This document shows positions 33,772 through 46,500 of a stretch of 64,000 bases of DNA, one piece after another (positions within the stretch are counted from its first letter, which is position 1; each line of letters starts with the position of its first letter). Made by a program: the position numbers and the translations under genes. The stretch is from Ananas comosus (lineage: Eukaryota; Streptophyta; Magnoliopsida; Poales; Bromeliaceae), in assembly GCF_001540865.1 (NCBI RefSeq), contig NC_033625.1, forward strand, positions 7,370,806-7,434,805, given 5' to 3'. The notes below the pieces were generated by a model. It was given only the letters and a program-made list of their open reading frames with translations, was not told the origin of the DNA and did not search any database.

Positions 33772-33957
33772 TGATCGGTCCCGTGGGTTTTTCTCTCCGG
33801 TTTGGAGTTTTCCCACGTTAATTCTCGGTGTGCTGATTTTATTTTTCCGCATTCTATTTTAATTTTGCATCGAGTTTCGAGATTGTTACCGTTTACACCT
33901 ATTCACCCCCCTCTAGGTGTCTTTTACCTTTTAGATCCTAGGGATCCATATCTTACA
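33772..33957 (+). repeat. Copia 3' LTR, last 186 bp
   Basis: Matches 30330-30515 with three or so differences, starting at the N join and ending CTTACA before the duplicated GGTAC. Confidence 0.9.
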
Positions 33958-35654
33958 GGTACTCCTCTAGCTCTGTAACTCGTCAGGAAGAGCTCTAACT
34001 CGCAACACTCTTTCCACTATCAGTATCAGCAGTAGCATCAGCCGCAACCGAAGGCTCTGCAAAAGATCCACAACTGGGCGTGAGAACTACTGCAAAAAGA
34101 AGTAGTCATCAGTGGATACCGCTACCGACCTCAACAGCTCACCCACTAAGTCTACAGATGATATGCTCAATGATAGTAAAGAACTGAAAATAATTTACAG
34201 CTATATGCCACTATACTATCATGATCCAACACTAAATATCTGTAGAATAATGCAATCTCTGACCCAATCTCACTGGGGACTGTGAATACACCCGTCCCGC
34301 CTGTCGAAGCTACACTAACTGCCACCATGCTAGGTCATCAGTGGAGAGCAAGTCCAAACAGGACAAACCGACATCAACGCAAAAGCACTAGGCCCGACTT
34401 CGAAGTGGCACTCGTGGGCGCTACCCAACCGAGTATGCAAGCGTGTCTCTGTTAAGCTCAATCAGGCTCTCACAGGCTATAGTCAAGTAAATATGGTCTA
34501 ACAATCAAACTCACATTCCCTCGACACAATCTGATGCAACAGCAGCAATCCGGGTCCACCGTCAATCTCAACTGCACCCAACAGTCCGAAACAGCCTAAA
34601 CACTGTTATAAAAATAAGCTCGACATCTCAGCATGAGCGTAAATGCATTCTACACTATCCTGGGTATCCACCGCTCACAAACTGTGGTGATACAAACAAA
34701 TTACGACTCCTAGAGCTAAATCTGGTAGTTTTAAGAAATGACGGTGTAAAATCGTTAGTTTTCTCCTAAGTCAATTCTAAGTCCAACATGTATATTTTAG
34801 CTAATATTCTAGGCTCCAATTCAGATTTTAGAATTATACTAATCGTAGAATTGAGCTACTAACATGAAGAACAAAGCTAAAACACATGTTAACAACATAT
34901 AAGGTTAGGAGGTAATTTCGCAAATTTCGGTAAGCATCATTAACCCACCTCTAGCGCTAATCCACGGCAGCACGAGGTCACGAAGTTGCCGGAAATCCTG
35001 CCGAGATCAGCCGAAAACACTCAGAACCAGCAACCAAACTTCTCCAAAGATCTAAACATCAAAAACACCAAAACTTGCATTACAACTCCCAAATTCAGCA
35101 CTTAAGCTTAATCCACCAATTCCAATGTCAAAACTCACCTATCAATCTTCAAATCCATAATTTAGGTGAAGAACACCCTCAAAACCAGTAGTGAAAGATG
35201 GAGTAATCTCCTCTGGTCGAAAATCCAGCCCCTTCAAAGAATTGCTCCAAGAAAACTAATAAAACTCAAATTTCAGCTCCAATATAGCAGCAGTTCAGAA
35301 AAATAGCAATTTGACCATACTAATCTTAATCAATTTCTGTCAAATTGGCACCACGAAACCTCCAAGAAGTCAGCTAACCAACAAACCAAGTTTCGTTGCA
35401 ATCCGACCTTCCTACATCGCATACGAGCCAAAACGCCGAAGGTCGCTACTGGAATTCTTCTGAAACAGCAAGTCTCAAGGTGGAATTGAGCAAATATGAG
35501 GATTTAGAGGGGTTGGAATGCAATTGTAGGTTTCACCGTGGAGGAGAGGTGAAAAAGCTTCTCAGGGGTCGAACACAAGCTTTTTATAGAGAGAAGAAAT
35601 GGTGAAATAAGCCTCAAGAACAAGAGATATTAACCTGTTGTCCTGCAGGAACGG

Positions 35655-35980
35655 GCACTTTCGGGCGCCCAAAACTCATTTCTGGGCGTCCGAAACCTCC
35701 AGGCTAAACAAAAACTCCTCTTCGGTTCCTCCGCCTGCGGTATGTTGTACCCTTATTCTGATTCGGCGGGCCTCACCTACCACCAGACACGTGTTAGCAC
35801 AATCGATATTCACGAAGTGAATTTTCGGACCCTCTTCTGGGCGCCCGAAACTAGGATCAGAATTGGCTTCCAGTTCTGCTCAGTTCAGCACTCGAGTTCT
35901 GGGTGACCCAAATCCTGTTCTGGGCGCCCGAAACTGGCAAAACTCCCGTTTTGCTCCTTTGAGGGCGCCAAGTCTATTTC
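35655..35980. repeat. GGGCGCCCGAAA palindrome-pair array in solo LTR
   Basis: TTTCGGGCGCCCA, CTGGGCGTCCGAAA, CTGGGCGCCCGAAAC (twice), CTGGGTGACCCAAAT and GAGGGCGCCAAG within 330 bp. The first pair can form a 13-bp hairpin with one G-T mismatch. Same part of the LTR as the TACCGGTA array at 37826. Confidence 0.85.
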
Positions 35981-36234
35981 TGCATCCATTTCATGCAGAA
36001 ACGACTTCGATTCAGTCCGACACTCTCCAGATGTGTCGACCAGTCACTAATACTGCAGCCAATCCTATCCAAACCTCCGGAACACTACAAAAGTTAAGTT
36101 AGTATACAGTTCAAAATTAAAACCAATTATCTAAATAATTTTAAATTTCTATACTTTGTTAAATTAATATTAGGAAATGGTATTTTAAAAATAATGGACT
36201 ATATTTTTCATAAATTTTTTATCTAAAGAGTATT

Positions 36235-37689
36235 TGTCACGTCCCGGATTATACATTTTTCCGGGCACACCGACAAATCCGCCGTATACAAAAGAATTTC
36301 TCCTATACACGAAGCGATAACTGTACCTGTAACAAAATTCAACCTACAACTAGTAGTATAGAGCTGCTAAACAAAACTGAAAAATAAATAAACATCAGAT
36401 TCACTATACATACAAAAGCTCTTAGATACAACATCTCTCGCTCCAGCGAGTAACAAGTATAATTATGTACATAAACCAAAAGGCAAAACTATCTGTAGCT
36501 GGTACTCCTCTAGCAACCTGGGAAGGAATCTAACTCGCGACTCCCTTTCCACGATCCGAATCAGCAACAGCAGCAGCCGCAGAAAAAGGCTCTGCAAAAA
36601 GGGGTCAACAACTGGGTGTGAGAACTATTGCAAAAAGAAATAGTCCTCAGTGGGTACCGCTACCGATTTCAACGGCCCACCCACTAAGTTTACAGAAAAT
36701 ATACTCAAGGATAGTAAAGGAAGTTGGAAAACTCTATAGCTATATGCTACTATACTATCGCTAACCAACACTAGCTATCTGTAGATATAAACAAATATGC
36801 AATCGCTGACCTAATCTCACTATGGATTGTGGACTCACCCGTCCCGCCTGTCGAAGCTACACTAACTACCACTACGCTGGATTGTCAGTGGAGATCGAGT
36901 CCAAACAGGACGCAACGACAACAACGCAAAAGCACAAAGCCCGACTCCGGAGTGGCACTCGTGGGTGCTACCCAACCGGATATGCAAGCGTATCTCTGCC
37001 GAGCTCAATCAGACTCTCACAGGCTATAGTCAAAGCAGAAGGGTCTAACTGGTCCTACAACGAAAACTCACGTACCCTCTGCACAATCTAATGCAAAAAC
37101 AGCAAACCGGGTCCACCGTCAACCACAACGGCATCCGACAGTCCGGAACAGTCTATACACTACTGTAAAAAAAAACTCGGCATCCCAGCACGAGTGTAAA
37201 TTCATTCTACACTATTCTGGATATCCACTGCCTACAAATTGTGGCGATACAAACAAACTACAGCTCCTAAAGCTAAATCTGGTAGTTTTCAGAAAATGAC
37301 AGTGTAGAAGTTATAGTTTTCTCCAAAGTCAATTCTAAGTCCAACATAAAAAATTATACTACTAGTTTAACTCCAAATTCAGATTTTAAGCCTAATCCAT
37401 AAATTCGAATACTAGCAAAAAAATAACACATAATACATGTTGACCATATAGAAACTTAGGAGGTAATCCGGCGATTTCCGTAAATTTCAACCCACCTCAA
37501 AAAGCTAATCCAACGACGGCGAGAAGTCGAAAGGAGAGGAAATCACACGCTCGCCAGGTCTCCAACGGCGCAACTGCGACACACGCATACTCGAACGGCC
37601 CTCCGGATCGTCGTCGAAAATCACCCGAAATGGAGCCGCGATCTCTCTCGAATACGATCAAATTTAGAGAGAGATGAACATTAGATTTA

Positions 37690-37744
<55 letters not shown>

Positions 37745-37975
37745 GATAACCATAAGAGGAAGTAGGTGGTGCATGTGGATAACCACCCACAAAAAAAGAC
37801 CACCATACCTCTCCACCAACTCAAAATGATAGCGGAAGTACCGGTACCCGATTTGGTTACCGGTACTCGGCCTCTCAGCCTGCAAGATCACACACAGGGT
37901 ATCGGTACCAGCCCAATACCGTACCGGTACTAAACACTGAAATCTCACAGGCAACCAAATACCAGGGACACTACA
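36235..37975 (-). mobile_element. Solo LTR, 1741 bp, same family as 29048
   Basis: TGTCACGTCCCGG to GGGACACTACA with target duplication GTATT (36230-36234, 37976-37980). Collinear with the solo LTR that starts at 29048 over most of its length, but the end segment (37500-37960) differs, with a (CT)n tract at 37696-37740 and a different palindrome array. Confidence 0.85.
37826..37945. repeat. TACCGGTAC palindrome-pair array in solo LTR
   Basis: AGTACCGGTACCCG and GGTTACCGGTACTCGG form one pair. GGTATCGGTACC and CCGTACCGGTACTA form another. Each pair can fold into a 12-bp hairpin. Confidence 0.85.
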
Positions 37976-37980
37976 GTATT

Positions 37981-40091
37981 CATGAGTATTTTTTTTATTT
38001 TTAAAGGGGTATAAATGATATTTTCAATTTCATAGGGGCATTTGTGATATAATAACCTCCAAAAGGGGTATCTGTAAAATTATCCCTAGAAACTATGCCA
38101 ACACCAAATCTTTGCCATGTAACATTTTTTTACGGTGCATACTGAGTTGAAATAAATATTAAAAGTTATTGCTCTAATTGCAAGATGGAAACAAATGGTG
38201 CAGTTTACTTAGCCCTATAATTAATTGGAGTGAAAAATCCTACACACACTTCCAAAAAGTGAGATTAAATACTACATTACACACTCCTCAAGGCAAGAAT
38301 TTAGACCATTATTTTAAATTTGTTATATAAAAAATAATAAAATAAAATTACTGTTAAATACTAGTTTTTAAATAAAAAAGTGTTAGATTTGTATTCACTT
38401 ATTCAAAAGAAGAAATAAAATATAACCTGAATGAGGTTGGCTAAAGATGCAGTCTCCAGAAAGCTCTAATTCGTACTTTTTTCCGAAATGATTTTATAAA
38501 ATCTTTCAATTGGATAAATAGCCTTATAAAAAATAAAATTGGCAAATTAATTCTTCTTTCGTCATGTAAGAACCACGTCAGAATTTTTCTTAAAGACAGC
38601 GAATGTTTCACTGTCTTCGTGATCCTAATTTTTCACAAAAATAGTGAATTATTTGCCGTCTTTTCCTTATCACAAAAGTGATAAATTATTCACTGTCTTT
38701 CTTTTATTTACTTTATATTTCATATATAATCCTGACAACCATATAAAAATTTTAACAAAATCATATATAATCTTAACAACTTAAAAATCTTATAATTTAT
38801 TCATATAATTCTAACAATCAAATAATTTAATAAAATTATAATAATCCACGTATAATTTTAATAATCTTATTTTTGCAGAACGATTCACCATTTTTAAAAA
38901 AAATTTCACCAGTTATTTTATTAATTTTTTTTAGTAGAATTATTTAGTAAATTATAATATTCGGGGTTATTTGGAAAAAAAAAGTTCTCTAATTCTGAAT
39001 GGGAGTTCAAAAATCCAGATGGGTATGGCTAAAAATTGAAATACAACTTTGGTTAATAAGAAAAGGAAAAGTAAAGTGATAAAAGAATAGAACCTTCCAA
39101 AAAGAAGGTGTAAATTAAACTTTTCCCCACTCAAACCTTCCAAAAAGGAAAACTTATTCTCCTCTTCTAGAACGAGCTAGATCCTTCGGCCACCGCTCAG
39201 AAATACAGAAAAATTGTAATGAGACTAGAATATTATTGATAGCAGTAAAATAATATTAATTATTTTTTTAAAAATTTTTGAATGTGTAGAATATATTATT
39301 TAGTACGGGCATAATTTTGAATCCAAAAAGTACAGAGCTAATGATAAATTGTTTAGATGTCACGACTCACGAATAGAGATATCGGATGCAAAAATATAAT
39401 TAGTATAATAATATATATTTATTATATATAAAATATTAATTTTGTTAAAATATTATTATATTTTTTGAATGATTGAAAATTTATAAGATTTTTATTGATA
39501 AATCATATATTTAAGAATTTTTTTTACTATAAATAATTTATTTATATTGTCTAAAAAAATTATATGTATCCATCAAAAAGTCAAAAATATATTTTCTTTT
39601 ATATTATATATACATATAAAAAATAAAAATAAAAATAAAAATAAATTATTTTAAAAGAACGCAAAATGAATTTATGTTGGATGCTCATTCTTGACATGTC
39701 TGACAAGAACTTGTAAAATTTATAAAAGTGTTCGTGATACATAAATAGTAATACTTTACAATTACGAGCAACACTACAGTATATATATGATCCTTCATTC
39801 AAAAGCCTTTGTTATAGTCAATGATCCCAATTCCCATCTCCCCATGCATATATTTGTTTGTAGCTTTTCAATTGACTAATTCGTAGTTTTCTACATTCAA
39901 ATCAACTAAAATCCAATTCGCATTTCTCTTTTCCCACACCCCTTAAAAAACGCTCCCATTTTCGCCATTTTACCCGCGCCTCCACCTCACACCACCCCCT
40001 CTCTCTCCTCCCTCTCTCTCTCTCCTCTCTCCTCTCTCTTCTTTCTCTCTCCTCTTCTCTCTCCATCTCCCCCTCCTAAGAACACAACGCG
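37981..40091. other. Upstream region of PI-PLC X gene
   Basis: AT-rich, without a coding frame. The last 120 bp (39970-40080) is a CT-rich leader typical of plant 5' UTRs. Runs such as TTCACTGTCTT / CACAAAAATAGTGAATTA at 38600-38700 hint at a decayed transposon end, not classifiable. Confidence 0.5.
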
Positions 40092-40614
40092 ATGATGCCC
40101 CGATCCTTACTCTTCGTACTATTAACCCTAGGCTCCGCCTCAATACCCTTCTCCCTCGCCGCATCGGTATTCTCTCTCTAGTTTTTTTTTTCTGTCTCTC
40201 TCTACAACACCTAACCCTAACCCTAACCCTAACCCTAACCCCAATTCCGATTCCGCAGGTCGGAGACACGTGCTCGACCAATGGAGATTGCGGCGCGGGG
40301 ATGCGATGCGGCGGATGCGGCGGCGGTTCCTCGATCTGCACGCAGATCCGGCCGATCGATCCCGAAACGCAGGTTTTCTCACACTCAATTCGCCTCAGTT
40401 TGATCTCGTTTTGATCGGATCTGGGATTTGATCTGAAATTGGATTTGGATTCGGATTTGGGGATGTTTAGGGCAAGGGTTTACCGTTCAACCGGTACTCG
40501 TGGCTCACGACGCACAACTCGTACGCGCTCACGGGGGAGAGCTCCGCCACCGGGTCCCCGCTCATCTCCCCCACCAACCAAGAGGACAACATCACCTCCC
40601 AGCTCCAGGTACAA

Positions 40615-40650
<36 letters not shown>

Positions 40651-42818
40651 GAATTGGTATTAGGGTTGATAATGGGAAACGGAAAAAACGAAGGGGAAAC
40701 GAAAGGGGAAGCGGAGAGGGTGGGACGAGGTCCAAATGGGAAACGTCTCTCGGCGCCGCCTTGAAATTTGAATACCTACGCTCTTGACCGGTGTGAATTG
40801 AGACCGGATTGTAAGAATGTGTGCTCACGTGTAGTGCGTACGTGGCGAGGTCCGCATAACACGGCCCGTGTTTTCGCGAGTAAAAGGCACGTAGGCTTTA
40901 GACAAGGCCTGTGCAGTAGAGGGAGTTTACTGTATCATATTTGCACTGTATTACTGTATTATATTTGCACCGTATCGGTACTAAACCACTAATAAATTAA
41001 TTATATATTTTTAAAGTACAAAAAAATATTTTTTATATTTATAATACGACGGATTAATTCAAATAAATTTAGTTAATTGATTGAAAACATCACGCCGTCG
41101 TTAATATAATTGGTGCATTTTAAAATTTTCAATAGCCGAGGCCGCCTTTCACACGCTTTTTGGCTGGCACCAACTCTTTTCTTTATATATTTGAAGTGGG
41201 ACCACTTTTGCTTCTTTAATTTGGCAATGGGATGGGAGCTGGGGCCCACGAGAAATCTTTTTTCTCTAAAGTTGTCTCAGTCAATATTTGAAAATCCGGC
41301 TCAAACTGAGGTCGGACCATGACTCAGTGTCCAAACTGGATCCGCCGGTCGAACCATAATCCAATGCTCAAATCAGTTCAATCTATATAACCAGACTAGC
41401 GTAAAACCTGTTTTGATCTGTTCGGACTGATGGTTCAACAAGTTAGTTAGTGAACTGGCCAGTTTTTATAAGAATCAGCCGGATTTATTTTTATTATGTA
41501 TTTTAATGATTAATTAAAAATATACCTTAGTTTTTAACAGCATGCACTTTGGATATATTTTTAATTATAATACATGATAATAATATTTAAAAGCAATGTT
41601 GAATACTGTATTTAAGATATTCTTTTATTATATATTAATATAAAAGTAATAATTAAATAGTTATGACGTTATGCTAATGTTATCAACCTTGTGTTTGAAC
41701 TAGTGGCCCATAACCTGGCAATAGTTCTGAGTTGTGAATGTTTCCGGATTTTAAAACATGGGTGGCAATACGCACGGTATATCTATCTATAATTTGAATA
41801 CATTTGCTATAGTAATAGTGAAAATTGCCTTAGCAAACATAGGTGGCAATACGCACGGTATATCTATCTATAATTTGAATACATTTGCTATAGTAATAGT
41901 GAAAATTGCCTTAGCAATATCAATTTTCTAGAAAAACGATAACCTTTTGAATTTCCCACAAAAGATTCCCTATGGATTGGTCTTCATAAAATACTTTGGG
42001 TCCTCTAGAATGTTGCCTTTATAGACTTAATTTTTTGACATATAGATGTGATATTCTTGAACTAAGTGCATGAACCAAGCAAAGGCATCCACATTATGTA
42101 TGCCAACACATTAACGATATATAAGGGCATCATTTCAAGATTTGTCGTAGTACACGAACTCTTTACTTACACATCGATAATTTATAAAGCCACTGTTTCG
42201 GGGGAACTGCAACTGTACTCTTTAAAAAAAAAGAATAGTGCTATGCGCTCTACCGACAGTCAATGGGAGTAGATATGTTGATGGGTGATGTGTAGGGTCC
42301 GCTAACCTGTGATTTATGTAGATTCTTTCCGATTTAGTAATTTCACCGTTCATGCTCTACTTCCATTTGCTCTCAAAGGAGATTGCTTCATGATATGTTC
42401 TACTCTCATCAACTCCCTTGAGAGTAGGTATAAAATTATTCTCCTTATAAACAATAGCTTTTACCTTCCCAAATAGCTGTCGCCTACCTGCAATTGATAG
42501 CTATATTGAATTCAAATTTATTACGCATTATATGGGTTTCCTTTCCAATAAACTATGTTTTTCTTGGTCCTGTGAAGAGACAAGAAGTACCTTTCTTAGG
42601 AAAATTGAGTATGAATTAAGAAGTCATAGGCACAAGCAATCGCTGGAATTTAAGAGAAGGCTGTCTTTAAATTTCTTGCAAGTTTCTTTTTTCTCCTAAA
42701 TGAGATTTTGTTCTTATGTGTTCTTCAAATCACCAAAAACTGAGGCAACATAAATTTCAGGAATAACTTCTCTTAATTTTTTTTCATCTAACAAAACGAA
42801 TATACGCAGCATTTCGGA

Positions 42819-42889
<71 letters not shown>

Positions 42890-43460
42890 GGCTATTATAC
42901 TCTTATGAGTATAGAGCCCTTCGTACTCATAAGTTGTTTTCGATGATGGAGCTTCTGAATCGACGATCTACTTCGTTAAATATGATCTAGAGTATTTGAA
43001 ACTTCTACAAAATAAATTTCGTAATTTTTCAAAATCATAATAAAGTCCATCAAGCGGGCATAAAATAAACGGTCAAAATCGAACGACGTCCTAAAAATGG
43101 ATGATCGGATCCTTCAATTTAAGATTGGAGTTATTAATCTTTATCTAGGTAGTGAATAGAATTTTCTATCAAAAATTCAACAAATTCCGATTCTTTTACA
43201 CCGTTAAACTAGCAAGTATCCTATACCGGTCATTAAAAATTGTCAGTTTTGTGACTTTTTGATCGTAAGGTAAATGATGTCGAAAATTGTGAAATTTGAT
43301 TTCTAGAAGTTTTAAATTCGATTATGAAATTCGGTTTCTAAATATTTCTTATAGTGCTGATCAATTTCAACAATGCTGATTATCAGTTTGAAGTATCGAT
43401 CATTGAAAATGACTTGATAGGACAAAGGCTTCTATCCTCTTAAGAGGATAGTAGCTGGAT

Positions 43461-43524
<64 letters not shown>

Positions 43525-46500
43525 CTCTGTTACTTCTTATTGAATTATGTTCATTAACGCTTCCTACCTTCTCTTGGTTTGGATAGATTCCCCCTACCTA
43601 ACACAACAACTACCAAGTAGGTTTGCTTGCAAATTTTCATTTTAGGATTGGTATGTCACTATGAAAATCATGTTATTACCTAATATGTTCTTAAAAGATT
43701 GCTTAAATCTAAAATGCAGAACGGTGTAAGGGGTTTGATGCTTGACATGTACGACTTCGAGAATGACATCTGGCTGTGCCACTCCTTCGGTGGAGTCTGC
43801 TACAACTTTACTGCCTTTGTAAGCTCAGAAATAATGCCTCCAATCCTTTTATTTTATCATCTCCATGAATTTCTAATCACTAATCCTTCATATAATCTTG
43901 GCAAAAATGTATGAACACCCCTCCAACTATTAGTCATTTGGAAACAGCAACCTGAATGTTGAATTTAAATCCCTCAACTAAATGTCTTATTTAATTTGAG
44001 CAAATTTGCTGAAACTTTAGAACAGAATATCCTATTAGCTAACAAGATTATTCTGTTATTTTTTAGACACCGTTATGTTTTTTAGAATCTAACAGAACTT
44101 TGTTGAGNGACTTTATTGAATAATCTGTGCAGTTTTCTTTATGTGGGATACATTTTGTTCAGTTTACTTGTCAGGGTAAATTTATTAGATATATTCTGTT
44201 CAGTTTACTTGTCAGGGTAAATTTATTTCTTGTGTTCCATAATTGAGGGTCGTTGCTTAATATCCTACAGTTGATATTTAATTATCATGTGTGAAACATG
44301 TAGATGGATTTTGACTATGTAAGATTATATTTATACCAAGTGCTAATATGTTTTTCTTTTGCAGGAGTTCTCTCCAGGATCTAACGGTAGAATGACAACC
44401 ATGGGTATGTATGTGCGTGATCTTCTGCTTGGACAAGTAGTTTTCCTAGTACTTTTTTTCTCGCAAGTCTGATTCATATTCTCTTTTTCCCCATGCTACT
44501 ATAGTTATTCCACGGCATGCATGAATAGCTTTGCACCTGTAAGCTATTACTTGGCAGAGTAACTGAAAAGGTAATTGATTTTGGTAAATGACTCGTCTCT
44601 TGATGTGAGATTTTGAGCTTGGATTTCCATTATAGGGTTCGCGTTGAGAGGAGATCACATCTACCTCATCAATTTGTATGAGGTTTGTAATATTTATCTT
44701 GAAAAGATATGTTATCCGCTATAAAAGTTTGTTGATTGTACTATTTCCCTTGGGTGACCTGCAGTCCTATTGTCAATTTCTTAATTACTTATCCATCATC
44801 CACCAGCTAATGTTATGCATATAAACATCAACTATGTACGCTTCGTTCATCTTCTTTTAAGTTTTCCTGTAATGCTCTCTCTTTAAGCACTTTCTCTGTT
44901 TGTGTATTACCTTGTCTCAGTAATCTGATTGGAGATGATAGCCATGAAGCTTTAAGTAAATTTTGACCATCTCCAAAGTATGTCCATGTTAGCCAAATTT
45001 AAGTATATTATTCTTACATATTTGAGTTTGGTCTTTGATGCTCCCAAGATGGATTTTGAAAGGTGGAGCATTACCAGGAGGCATCAAAGCTTAGCTGTTA
45101 AAAAATATGACAAAAGTAACCAAAGATCATGTTAGAGAGCAGAATAAAAGGGCACATTAGCATTGTCATGGATTTTTTTTGGGTGGGCTAGGAATGATAA
45201 TGCAAGGAAACACAAAAAAGGGGAAGAAGTGGAATAGTTGATGAACTAGTATTTTATTTCATGGCCTGTTATGTAGATATGTCTATTATATTTCAAGTCT
45301 CAGGACCTCCATTGATAGCCTTTTGTATGTTTACGGCTCTTGATCCGAACTAAAGGTGTTTAAGAAATAGAGGAATACCCACTTGAGGTGTTTAAGAAAT
45401 AGTGGAATACCCCTCTTGTGAATTTCAGGTGAAATCAACCAATGAAGGTTTTTACGCAATCATTTTCTATGAGGGTTTTGTCAATGTGATATGATGATGT
45501 GACAATAACTCTAGGAGATATGTTAGTAGCATGCTTGATTACAAGATTGGACTTAACTGGAGGACTTGATAAATTTATTGCCGTTGTATTTCATATATGA
45601 CAGAAGTGAAATTTGAATCGGCAACTACGATTGAAATGACATCCAAGAAGATGATCACTATAACCTCAGAATAAAATAGTTGGGTTAATTGAAGCGAAAA
45701 CAAGTTGTAAGAATCATATGATGCTTTTTAATTTTATTAGGGAAAATGAAGTCTCAAAGTTACTCAATTTCTTTGTTACTCTTAATGCTGAATATTTTGT
45801 TGCATGAACTGAATTAATATCAGTTTCTGTCTGTTATATAGTTCATAGCCAACATTGTTATCTATGTACTTGGGTCTTTTTATTATTATATTGTTTTCGA
45901 CATCAATTCAGGGATCAACAAATGTTGAAAGCTAATTTTTCTTTAGTTTTATTTGCAGATTTATAAGAGGTGTGACGAGAAATATTTTGGCAACGTATTG
46001 AATCAAGTTTAAGAATTTAGACATTTTTTTGATAAATTTACATTTGATAGCATGTGGAAATGACAAAAATACTATTATTGTGTTTTGTTTTTTGGATGTG
46101 TTGGGTGATTGTATTACTTATATATGATGATTCAGTCTTACTTATATATGATGTCCCAAACTTCTTTCTGTTGTGAGAGACACAATTCGATGCAAAATGT
46201 AGGATTTCTGCTCGTTGATCTGTTATTTGTTTGGAAAGCTTTCTGTCATATTTATGAGAATTAGCTCTCTTTGTCCCAAATTTTATTTGGTTTTGAGAGA
46301 ATTAAATTGAACTTAAAGTTTAAAAATTAAGAATGTGAAATTTTTATAACTATAGGTAATTTTTTAGCTATTTATACTAAATCAATAATATCTATTACTA
46401 TCAAATTTTTTTTAAAAAAAAATTAATTTTATATCAGAAAAATAGTGGCGACAATAGTCGCCACCATAAAATTAGTCATAAATAGGCTTAAAGTTTTCGC

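Larger units (their letters stand above)
29305..33957 (+). mobile_element. Ty1/copia element with both LTR ends, internally broken
   Basis: 5' LTR 29305-30515 (TGTTAGGG...CTTACA), primer-binding site, gag-pol, then a CACTA end and an N at 33771, then the last 186 bp of the 3' LTR (33772-33957). Target duplication GGTAC at 29300-29304 and 33958-33962. Everything between the GAG-pre-integrase region and the 3' LTR end (integrase, RT, RNase H, most of the LTR) is missing at the N. Confidence 0.88.
29048..36089 (-). mobile_element. Solo LTR (Del/Tekay-like), invaded by copia
   Basis: Starts TGTCACGCCTCGG and ends GGAACACTACA, with target duplication AAAGT (29043-29047 and 36090-36094). Without the copia insertion it is about 2.39 kb. 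It is collinear with the solo LTR at 36235-37975, including the block AACTATCTGTAGCTGGTACT and the CACCCGTCCCGCCTGTCGAA region. Terminal TGTAGTG...CGTGACA in the inverse reading is typical of Del/Tekay gypsy LTRs, hence the minus orientation (inferred). No gag or pol belongs to it, so it is a solo LTR left by recombination. Confidence 0.82.

Noticed and set aside
33616..33862. ORFs on both strands in the GC-rich part next to the N
   Set aside because: They read across the N join, and their Ala/Arg-rich content follows base composition.
44366..44402. Small exon-like piece with AG and GT borders in intron 4 of the PI-PLC X gene
   Set aside because: Inserting [13 protein letters not shown] between TAF and QPAI would break a conserved stretch of the X domain; no coding conservation seen.
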